Notes under the pieces: generated by a model | Seen by the model: the letters and a program-made list of their open reading frames with translations, nothing else | Database searches by the model: none | What the model was told of the DNA's origin: nothing | Shown: positions 1 through 4,945 of the stretch, piece by piece | Layout of the letters: every line of letters starts with the position of its first letter | How positions within the stretch are numbered: the stretch's first letter is position 1 | Made by a program: the position numbers and the translations under genes | From: Frondihabitans sp. | Lineage (GTDB): Bacteria > Actinomycetota > Actinomycetes > Actinomycetales > Microbacteriaceae | Assembly: GCA_025464735.1 (NCBI GenBank) | Contig: JAODMX010000346.1 | Span: 1-8,915 of the forward strand | DNA: 8,915 nucleotides | Direction: 5' to 3'

Positions 1-541
1 CCACGGCCGTGGCAGGCGACGCGGCCGAGCCCGCTGACGACCGCGTGGCCGGCTTCTTGGCCGCCGGTTTGCTGGTCTTCGCGGCGGCCGGCGCGGACGT
101 CGGCTTCGCCGCCGTCGTTTCGGTGGCCGGCGTTCGGGGGGCCGGCGTTCGGGGGGCCGGCGTTCGCGCTGCCGGCGACTTCGAGGCTGCCGACCTAGCA
201 GCGGTCGTCGTCTTGGCAGCGGACGTCTTCGCGCCTGACACCTTCGTGCCCTTCGCAGGACCACCAGCTGCGGGTCGTGTAGCCGACGAGCGCGCGGAGG
301 TGGCACGCGTCGACGTGCCCTTCGCCGTCGCGGCGCGCGGGGTCGACGTCCGCTTCGCAGCGGGTGTCTCGTTCGAGCCCCCCTCTGTGACGACCGGATC
401 GGTCTCGTCTGTGGCGACCGGCTCGGTCTCGGCCGAAGCAGCCTCGGCGGGCTCCGCCTCGCCCGCGGTCTGGCCGCCGTTCGGCTCGCCGTCGTCGGCG
501 CTGATCTGGCTCACGTCGTCCCCTAGTGGTATCGCTGCCAC
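1..541 (-). CDS. Ala/Lys/Pro/Thr-rich disordered protein, N-terminal part (partial, runs off left edge)
   Basis: I do not recognise this protein and claim no function. 180 codons are visible without a stop, and the C-terminus lies beyond the left edge. The start is GTG at 541-539. It is chosen because a strong Shine-Dalgarno GGGAGGAA (548-555) sits six bases upstream; the frame stays open to a stop at 730-728, but no other start has such a site. Residues about 8-70 are acidic and rich in Gly, Ala, Glu, Asp and Thr, with an imperfect repeat (TEPVAT, TDPVVT). Residues about 70-180 are basic and low complexity: Ala, Thr, Pro, Ser with many Lys and Arg, for example PAAKKPAT and the tandem RTPAP. 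No membrane segment or folded domain is visible. Such tails occur as linkers in cell-envelope proteins and as histone-H1-like DNA-binding tails; which applies depends on the unseen part. It is divergent from the glycopolymer operon, so a shared role is possible but unproven. Confidence 0.72.
   Translation of the reverse strand, partial: MAAIPLGDDVSQISADDGEPNGGQTAGEAEPAEAASAETEPVATDETDPVVTEGGSNETPAAKRTSTPRAATAKGTSTRATSARSSATRPAAGGPAKGTKVSGAKTSAAKTTTAARSAASKSPAARTPAPRTPAPRTPATETTAAKPTSAPAAAKTSKPAAKKPATRSSAGSAASPATAV
125..166. repeat. 15-bp tandem repeat inside the low-complexity coding region
   Basis: The unit GGCCGGCGTTCGGGG occurs at 125-139 and 140-154, followed by a partial third copy from 155. 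On the minus strand it encodes the tandem RTPAP motif. The unit length is a multiple of three, so copy-number change would keep the reading frame. Confidence 0.8.
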
Positions 542-547
542 GAGTCG

Positions 548-555
548 TTCCTCCC
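548..555 (-). promoter_or_regulatory. Ribosome binding site deciding the start of the left-edge gene
   Basis: On the minus strand GGGAGGAA lies six bases before GTG at 541-539. This near-consensus site fixes the start despite the frame being open further upstream. Confidence 0.75.
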
Positions 556-839
556 GAGGAGCTGTCGTTGTCGCGGCATCATCGCCGCTCGGCTGTTGGG
601 GCTCGTCGCCCTGATCCTGCCGGTCGTCCGGGTGCCCAGCATCAACCCTCAGAGGCCAGCACCGATCGTCCCGAACTCCGACACCGCCCCACCGTACCAA
701 CCGAGTCCCGGCTCGCCCCGGAGACTCTCAACAAGTCACAAATTGACTACGACTCCCTGATAATTCACCCCCCACTTCGGGGCCTGAGCGTAGGATCAGA
801 GGGCACAGTGACGTGTCCAAGGCTAGATGCCCCTGTCGT

Positions 840-857
840 CCGACCATGAATGGTCGG
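840..857. promoter_or_regulatory. 18-bp palindrome, candidate operator or leader hairpin
   Basis: CCGACCAT-GA-ATGGTCGG has perfect 8-bp arms around a 2-bp centre. It lies 133 bases before the start of the nucleotidyltransferase gene. Its length and symmetry suit a dimeric repressor site. As RNA it would instead form a 7-bp stem with a TGAA loop. Which regulator might bind is unknown. Confidence 0.5.
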
Positions 858-880
858 TGAACATCTGCACAACGGAACCC

Positions 881-896
881 GCGAGAGCGTTCTCGC
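881..896. promoter_or_regulatory. 16-bp near-palindrome, candidate operator or leader hairpin
   Basis: GCGAGA-GCGT-TCTCGC has perfect 6-bp arms around a 4-base centre. It sits 23 bases after the 840-857 palindrome and has an unrelated sequence. It is not followed by a T-run, so an intrinsic terminator is unlikely. Confidence 0.4.
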
Positions 897-976
897 ATCC
901 GGCTCCGGCTACACGGTTCAAGCACCATTTTGCCCGAATCGACCGTGCGAACGAATTCCTGCGACAGGGCCCCAAC

Positions 977-984
977 AGGAGGAG
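977..984 (+). promoter_or_regulatory. Ribosome binding site deciding the nucleotidyltransferase start
   Basis: AGGAGGAG, a near-perfect Shine-Dalgarno, lies six bases before GTG at 991. The frame is open further upstream to a GTG at 850, but this site marks 991 as the true start. Confidence 0.85.
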
Positions 985-990
985 ACAACC

Positions 991-1683
991 GTGAGCACTC
1001 AAATCGTGATCTTGGCCGCAGGCATGGGTACCCGCCTGGGCCGGTCCCTGCCGAAATGCCTCACCGAACTCGCCGACGGCCGAACCATCATGCAGCAGCA
1101 GATGGAGAACATCCGCGAGGCGTTCGGTGACGACGTGAAGATCACGGTTGTCGTGGGCTACAAGTACGAGCACATCGTCGAAGCGTTCCCGACAGCGAGC
1201 TTCGTCTACAACGAGCAGTACGACCAGACCAACACCTCGAAGAGCCTTATGCGCGCGCTCAAGGCGACCGGTTCGAGCGGCGTGCTGTGGATGAATGGCG
1301 ATGTCGTCTTCGATCCGGCGGCACTCAAGCGCGCCGCTCCCCTCATCGCTTCCGAGCAGTCCTTCGTTTCGGTCAACACGGCCAGCGTCTCCGACGAAGA
1401 GGTCAAGTACACCACCGACGCAGAAGGCTTCATCGACGAGCTCTCGAAGCAGGTCAAACACGGCCTCGGTGAGGCCGTCGGCATCAACTTCGTTGCCAAG
1501 GCCGACAAGGCGGCGTTGACCCGTCAGCTTGGTCGAGTCGACGCTCAAGACTATTTCGAGCGCGGCATCGAGCTGGGCATCGAGCAGAATGGCCTACGCT
1601 TCTCCCCTGTGGACATCTCCGACCTCTACGCTGTCGAGGTCGACTTCGCCGAAGACCTCGAGCGCGCGAACCTCTTCGTCTGA
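991..1683 (+). CDS. Small NTP-transferase (cytidylyltransferase-like) of glycopolymer synthesis
   Basis: A 230-residue nucleotidyltransferase with a single Rossmann-like domain, predicted cytosolic. It would join an NTP to a phosphorylated small molecule, giving an activated donor and pyrophosphate. Visible motifs are the N-terminal nucleotide-binding signature LAAGMGTRLG (residues 8-17), Lys22 in LPKCL, the metal-binding NGDVVF segment (102-107, Asp104) and a C-terminal VDFAEDLERA segment (Asp/Glu-rich, near 220) typical of these enzymes. The stretch YNEQYDQTNTSKSL (73-86) resembles the region seen in LicC-type phosphocholine cytidylyltransferases, so CTP is my favoured nucleotide, but the substrate cannot be read from sequence. 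It is too short to have the extra C-terminal domain of many sugar-1-phosphate transferases. It is first in the operon with the ABC exporter, 42 bases before the permease. GTG start chosen for its Shine-Dalgarno. Family confident; substrate open. Confidence 0.88.
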   Translation: MSTQIVILAAGMGTRLGRSLPKCLTELADGRTIMQQQMENIREAFGDDVKITVVVGYKYEHIVEAFPTASFVYNEQYDQTNTSKSLMRALKATGSSGVLWMNGDVVFDPAALKRAAPLIASEQSFVSVNTASVSDEEVKYTTDAEGFIDELSKQVKHGLGEAVGINFVAKADKAALTRQLGRVDAQDYFERGIELGIEQNGLRFSPVDISDLYAVEVDFAEDLERANLFV

Positions 1684-1725
1684 GGTCCGCTCCCCCAGGT
1701 GTCCTGAAAGACAAATGAGGACACT

Positions 1726-2523
1726 GTGACAACAACTGTGACCGCACGCCCACGGGCGACGGGTACTTCGCGCTACCGCCAGGTGCTGTGGATCCTCACG
1801 GCCCGCGACCTTCGACTCCGCTACGCCACGTCGAAACTCGGCTACGTCTGGTCGATCCTCGACCCGCTCCTGATGAGTGGCATCTACTTCTTCGTCTTCA
1901 CGAAGATCTTCCACCGCAACGTCGGAGAAACCCCCTACATCGTCTTCCTCCTGACGGGCGTGCTCGCCTGGCAGTGGTTCAACGGCGCCCTGTCCGATGC
2001 CACCAAGGCATTCACGGCCGATGCCAAGCTCGTTCGTTCGACGAAGATCCCTCGAACGATCTGGGTCAACCGCATCGTCGTCTCGAAGGGCATCGAATAT
2101 CTCCTGAGCCTGCCCGTCCTTGCCTTCTTCGCAATCTTCAGCGGGGCGGACCTTCGATGGCAGGTGGTGTTCTTCCCGGTGGCCATCCTGCTGCAAGGAG
2201 TCCTCATCACGGGGCTCTGCCTCATCATCGCTCCCCTCGTCGTGTTCTTCCGCGACCTCGAACGAGCCGTGAAGCTGATCCTGCGCTTCCTCTTTTATGC
2301 CTCGCCCGTCCTGTACAGCTCCAAGAACCTTCCCGACGCCATCCGTCCGATTTTTGCGTTCAATCCGCTGAGCGGAATCCTCGGCCTCTACCGGAGCGCA
2401 TTCTTCACGAAGCAGATCTACCCGATGGAGGTCATCGTCGGATCGATCATGTGCTTCGTCATCCTCGGTATCGGTCTCCTGGTATTCCGGGCCTCGGAGC
2501 GAGCCGTCCTCAAGGAGATCTGA
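1726..2523 (+). CDS. ABC-2-type polysaccharide export permease (TagG/Wzm-like)
   Basis: A 265-residue inner-membrane permease, the usual length for Wzm/TagG-type subunits that export lipid-linked glycopolymers with an ATPase partner. After a basic cytosolic N-terminus comes the family segment RDLRLRY...LGYVWSILDPLLM (27-50). Hydrophobic segments are visible at about 42-61, 71-90, 125-139, 146-172, 187-199 and 237-256. The segment VVFFRDLERA (172-181), the ASPVLYS stretch (192-198) and the NPLSGILGLYR stretch (213-223) are characteristic of the ABC-2 family. The GTG start has GAGGA (1717-1721) four bases upstream. The stop TGA shares one base with the ATG of the ATPase gene, suggesting translational coupling and balanced subunit synthesis. 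Teichoic acid and other surface polysaccharides are the likely cargo; the sequence does not tell which. Confidence 0.93.
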   Translation: MTTTVTARPRATGTSRYRQVLWILTARDLRLRYATSKLGYVWSILDPLLMSGIYFFVFTKIFHRNVGETPYIVFLLTGVLAWQWFNGALSDATKAFTADAKLVRSTKIPRTIWVNRIVVSKGIEYLLSLPVLAFFAIFSGADLRWQVVFFPVAILLQGVLITGLCLIIAPLVVFFRDLERAVKLILRFLFYASPVLYSSKNLPDAIRPIFAFNPLSGILGLYRSAFFTKQIYPMEVIVGSIMCFVILGIGLLVFRASERAVLKEI

Positions 2524-3317
2524 TGACCTCGACCACAGCCTCAAGCCGCGTCGTCCCCGCTGTCCGGCCCGTCATCACTGTTGATAACGTCGGCATTCGT
2601 TACCGACGCAACCGGCTGGCACGACGGTCGTTCAAAGATCTCTTCGCCGACAGCAGCCGCCGCTCCCGCCCGGGCGAGTTCTGGGCGCTCCGAAACATTA
2701 GCTTCGAGGTACAGCCGGGCGAGTCCATTGGTGTCGTCGGCCGAAACGGGCAGGGCAAGTCGACCCTGTTGAAGCTGGTTGCCGAGGTGCAGTTGCCCGA
2801 CGAAGGTCGCGTCATCGTCCGCCAGGGCGTGGCCCCGTTGATCGAGATCACCGGTGGCTTCGTAAGCGACCTGAGCGTGCGCGACAACGTCTACCTGACG
2901 GCAGGCCTTCACGGAATGAGCAGGGAGGAGATCGACGCGAGCTTCGACGAGATCATCGCCTTCGCCGAGATCGGCTCATTCATCGATACCCCCTACAAAC
3001 ATCTGTCGAGTGGCATGAAGGTCCGAATCGCCTTCGCCGTCATCGCGCGGCTCGACGAGCCAATCATCCTGGTCGACGAGGTGTTGGCCGTGGGCGACAA
3101 GTCATTCCGTGAGAAGTGCTACACGCGCATCGAAGAGATGCAGGCTGCGGGCCGGACACTCTTTTTCGTCTCCCACAACGAAAAAGACCTCCAGCGCTTC
3201 TGCACACGGGGTCTCTACCTCGAAAAGGGTTCGCTTCTCTTCGACGGCCCGATCGAGGAGGCGCTCGACCGGTACGAAGCGGACACCGTCCTCCGGTCTC
3301 GCAAGTCCAAAGCGTAG
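2523..3317 (+). CDS. ABC polysaccharide export ATPase (TagH/Wzt-like, short form)
   Basis: A 264-residue nucleotide-binding subunit that powers export through the preceding permease. The order is typical: an N-terminal YRRNRLARRSFKDLF segment (27-41) as in TagH/Wzt proteins, Walker A GRNGQGKST (73-81), the EITGGF stretch after it (108-113), the signature LSSGM (161-165), Walker B IILVDE (181-186), a D-loop VLAVGD and the switch His in FFVSHN (His218). All ATPase residues are present. The protein ends about 45 residues after the switch His, so it has neither the carbohydrate-binding C-terminal domain of O9a-type Wzt nor the long extracytoplasmic tail of Bacillus TagH. Known family logic then suggests export that does not depend on recognising a modified chain end; that is inference. 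The ATG overlaps the permease stop by one base. Confidence 0.93.
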   Translation: MTSTTASSRVVPAVRPVITVDNVGIRYRRNRLARRSFKDLFADSSRRSRPGEFWALRNISFEVQPGESIGVVGRNGQGKSTLLKLVAEVQLPDEGRVIVRQGVAPLIEITGGFVSDLSVRDNVYLTAGLHGMSREEIDASFDEIIAFAEIGSFIDTPYKHLSSGMKVRIAFAVIARLDEPIILVDEVLAVGDKSFREKCYTRIEEMQAAGRTLFFVSHNEKDLQRFCTRGLYLEKGSLLFDGPIEEALDRYEADTVLRSRKSKA

Positions 3318-3327
3318 AGTCCCGAGG

Positions 3328-4149
3328 ATGCGACGCGACAAGCACCCGAGACCCGACGCGGCCCCCGACGACAGCACGACCGACGACTCTGCGGGCACCG
3401 ATCTGCAGCGCGCCCTTCCTGTCCAGGGTGAACTTCTGAACAAGACGGGAGAAGCGCTGACGCACGACGTGGCGAGTCCACGCTGGCAGCGCAGCCTGAA
3501 CCGGGTGCTCGCGGTTCAGCATCCCGTTGTCGTGGCCCACGTGCGCCTGCTGCGCCGCCGGCATCCGGAGCACACACCGCAGCAGATCCTGAAAACCCTG
3601 GAGCGCGAATACTTGGCCGCAGTCACGACCGGCGGCGCGGCGGTGGGAGCGAGCGCTGTGATCCCAGCTGTGGGCATCGGCATCTCTCTCGCCCTCTCCG
3701 GAGCCGAGACCGCCTACTTCCTCGAGGCGAGCGCGCTTTACGCCCAGTCGGTCACCGAAGTCCATGGCATCGCCGTGACGGACCCGGAGCGAGCTCGCAC
3801 CCTGGTGATGGCCATGATGCTGGGCGGGCCGGGAGTGGATCTGGTCAAGCAGCTGGCGGGCGAAGCCATCGGTGCGGGCCCGGTGCGTTCAGCATTCTGG
3901 GGTGAGCTGGTCACCACCCAACTCCCGAAGGCAGCAATGTCGGGCATTTCCGACCTCGTGCGCAAACAGTTCACGAAACGCTTCGTGAGATCGCAGTCCA
4001 CGACCATTCTCGGGCGCGCGATTCCGTTCGGTATCGGAGCCGTGATCGGCGGCATCGGCAATCACACGCTTGGCCGCAAGGTCGTAGCCAGTTCTCGCTC
4101 GGCATTCGGTCCGCCCCCGACCTCGTTCCCAATCGAGATCGCCGGCTGA
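3328..4149 (+). CDS. Unrecognised Gly/Ala-rich, probably membrane-associated protein
   Basis: 273 residues, function unknown. The N-terminus (1-45) is polar and Asp/Arg-rich, likely disordered, with no signal peptide. The centre has a Gly/Ala-rich hydrophobic stretch (about 99-124, TTGGAAVGASAVIPAVGIG) followed by a helix-like segment ending in TEVHGI and the block DPERARTLVMAMMLGG (152-167). The C-terminus has GRAIPFGIGAVIGGIGN (229-245) and FGPPP (260-264). This arrangement resembles EcsC-like and similar glycine-rich membrane-associated proteins, but I cannot confirm the family. It lies 10 bases after the ATPase stop on the same strand, so co-transcription is likely. The ATG is supported by position and frame only: the nearest GAGG directly abuts it, too close for a standard Shine-Dalgarno, so translation may depend on coupling. 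A part in membrane anchoring or regulation of export is speculation from context. Confidence 0.8.
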   Translation: MRRDKHPRPDAAPDDSTTDDSAGTDLQRALPVQGELLNKTGEALTHDVASPRWQRSLNRVLAVQHPVVVAHVRLLRRRHPEHTPQQILKTLEREYLAAVTTGGAAVGASAVIPAVGIGISLALSGAETAYFLEASALYAQSVTEVHGIAVTDPERARTLVMAMMLGGPGVDLVKQLAGEAIGAGPVRSAFWGELVTTQLPKAAMSGISDLVRKQFTKRFVRSQSTTILGRAIPFGIGAVIGGIGNHTLGRKVVASSRSAFGPPPTSFPIEIAG

Positions 4150-4238
4150 AAAGCCCCTCCGACCGCTCCGGGTTCTCCACAATCGGGGCCTCTCGGCTTG
4201 GTTGTCCACGGGCCTCACGGTCCGTACCCGGGGCGGAA

Positions 4239-4266
4239 TCGAAAAGTCGGACGCCCCTCCTAACGT
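4239..4266 (+). promoter_or_regulatory. Predicted leaderless promoter of the 92-residue protein gene
   Basis: TAACGT (4261-4266) fits the actinobacterial TANNNT -10 pattern and ends seven bases before ATG at 4274, placing the transcript start at or next to the start codon. TCGAAA (4239-4244) is a moderate -35 match with a 16-base spacer. No Shine-Dalgarno is present before the ATG, which is consistent with a leaderless mRNA. Confidence 0.5.
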
Positions 4267-4273
4267 TGCCCCC

Positions 4274-4552
4274 ATGAGCAACCACCCACCCGCCTACGCT
4301 GTCCCGTTCTGGATCGATCGCCGCCTCGCCCCTCAGCTTCACCATGTCGTCAATGTCGGTGACGAGACAGTGCGCGGCCTTCGGGTGTCGCTTCTCGGGT
4401 CGGGTCACCTCGTCCCGATGTCGACCGTTTCCCTCGGCCCGGGCTCGAGCTTCACCCTCGCCACGCTGGCGACAGACAGCCAGGATTCGGTCATGGTGCT
4501 TCGCTGGTTCCGGCCCAACGGAGAAGAATATCTCTGGCGCTTCAGCTTCTAG
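4274..4552 (+). CDS. Small protein of unknown function, 92 residues
   Basis: I do not recognise the family. No signal peptide, membrane segment or Cys is present, so a small soluble cytosolic protein is likely. Alternating hydrophobic residues in LHHVVNVGDETVRGLRVSLLG (22-42), an LGPGSSFTL turn (54-62) and the aromatic C-terminal block VLRWFRPNGEEYLWRFSF (75-92) suggest a compact all-beta, Ig-like fold; this is inference. ATG at 4274 is chosen over an in-frame upstream start (4202) because of the -10 box seven bases upstream and the lack of recognisable protein in the extension. The gene ends inside the end of the convergent regulator gene (11-bp overlap). Codon use matches its neighbours, and the lack of frame disruption supports a real gene. 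A functional link to the regulator is possible from position only. Confidence 0.72.
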   Translation: MSNHPPAYAVPFWIDRRLAPQLHHVVNVGDETVRGLRVSLLGSGHLVPMSTVSLGPGSSFTLATLATDSQDSVMVLRWFRPNGEEYLWRFSF

Positions 4553-4856
4553 AAGAGTTCCGTCGGTCGCGCTGTTCGCGAACATAATCGGCAGCGCTGA
4601 AGGTCTCGATCAGAGGCGGGAGATGCTCGGCGCCGATTCCTGTCGTGAGAGTGCCGGCGTCGATACCCAGCACAGCAGAGAGACGAATGATCGTGTGGAG
4701 CACCGGGTTCCCGATTCCTCGCTCGATCTTGCCGTAATTGGAGACGTTCATTCCGGCGAGATGCGCGACTTCGTCCTGTGTCAACCCCAGACGCAGTCGC
4801 TGATCTTTGACCCTTTCACCGACGATACGGGAAGCTTCAGACGTGGGCGCAGACAC
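4542..4856 (-). CDS. XRE-family helix-turn-helix transcriptional regulator
   Basis: A 104-residue protein made of one HTH_3/XRE DNA-binding domain at about residues 12-67 plus a short charged tail. The pattern RLRLGLTQDEVAHLAGMNVSNYGKIERGIGNP (20-51) shows the two core helices, with the recognition helix at about 37-45 (NVSNYGKIE), and is followed by LSAVLGI (59-65). There is no sensory or protease domain, so it probably acts as a simple dimeric repressor. GTG at 4856-4854 is the first possible start because a TGA lies two codons upstream. There is no standard Shine-Dalgarno. A weak TGGACT-17-TATTCA promoter ends six bases before the GTG, so a leaderless transcript is plausible. The upstream AT-rich region holds inverted repeats that may be its own operator. 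Targets are unknown; it lies between the two glycopolymer gene blocks. Confidence 0.87.
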   Translation of the reverse strand: MSAPTSEASRIVGERVKDQRLRLGLTQDEVAHLAGMNVSNYGKIERGIGNPVLHTIIRLSAVLGIDAGTLTTGIGAEHLPPLIETFSAADYVREQRDRRNSSRS

Positions 4857-4945
4857 ACCTCATGAATACGCTGCTCATTAAAATAAGTCCAGAGCATATA
4901 GAAGAGGGTGATTAATGCCTCACTGCTATATGTCTTTTATAGTGA
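4857..4945 (-). promoter_or_regulatory. AT-rich intergenic region with inverted repeats, candidate operator/promoter of the regulator
   Basis: The stretch is visibly AT-rich against very GC-rich flanks. It contains CATATAG (4895-4901) and its exact inverse CTATATG (4926-4932), separated by 24 bases. Overlapping these, CACTGCTATA (4921-4930) faces TATAGTG (4938-4944), an imperfect dyad. On the minus strand TGGACT, a 17-base spacer and TATTCA lie just before the regulator start. XRE regulators commonly control themselves, so an autoregulatory operator is a reasonable reading; binding is not shown. No clear terminator for the upstream leftward operon is present, so read-through is possible. Confidence 0.5.

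Larger units (their letters stand above)
542..990. other. Long divergent intergenic region (449 bp)
   Basis: No convincing gene lies here. The small open frames covering it lack a supported start or a recognisable protein. The region separates the leftward low-complexity gene from the rightward glycopolymer operon, so it should hold both promoters. I could not find a well-spaced -35/-10 pair: TTGACT at 743-748 and GATAAT at 759-764 are individually good but only 10 bases apart. Part of it (about 731-766) is less GC-rich than the surroundings. It contains an 18-bp palindrome (840-857), a second hairpin (881-896) and a loose inverted repeat CACGGT/ACCGTG (912-917, 942-947), all upstream of the GTG at 991. 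Confidence 0.6.

Noticed and set aside
9..614. Plus-strand open frame rich in Ala and Val at the left edge
   Set aside because: It is the antisense shadow of the minus-strand Lys/Ala/Pro-rich gene, which has a strong ribosome site and continues off the edge; this frame has no such site and no protein-like pattern.
743..764. TTGACT and GATAAT as a promoter pair
   Set aside because: The spacer is only 10 bases, far below the usual 16-18; each box could belong to a different, weaker promoter.
526..849. Short plus-strand frame in the divergent region
   Set aside because: Arg/Pro-rich random-looking sequence with no ribosome site, overlapping the start of the minus-strand gene.
840..947. CRISPR-like repeat array
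   Set aside because: The hairpins differ in sequence and there is no repeated unit with regular spacers.
850..990. Upstream extension of the nucleotidyltransferase to GTG at 850
   Set aside because: The extra 47 residues look like translated leader and include half of the 840-857 palindrome; the near-perfect AGGAGGAG before 991 marks the start.
823..1548. Long minus-strand frame opposite the nucleotidyltransferase
   Set aside because: A shadow of a gene with clear family motifs; no family pattern of its own.
1594..2544. Long minus-strand frame opposite the permease, very rich in Asp, Glu and Arg
   Set aside because: Mirror of a membrane protein gene in GC-rich DNA; composition is typical of antisense shadows and no motif is seen.
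4155..4195. Possible terminator after the 3328-4149 gene (GCCCC facing GGGGC)
   Set aside because: Only about five pairs with a loop near 30 bases and no T-run; not convincing as an intrinsic terminator.
4542..4945. Toxin-antitoxin pair formed by the XRE protein and the small protein
   Set aside because: The genes are convergent rather than co-directional, and the small protein shows no HigB, RelE or HipA motif.
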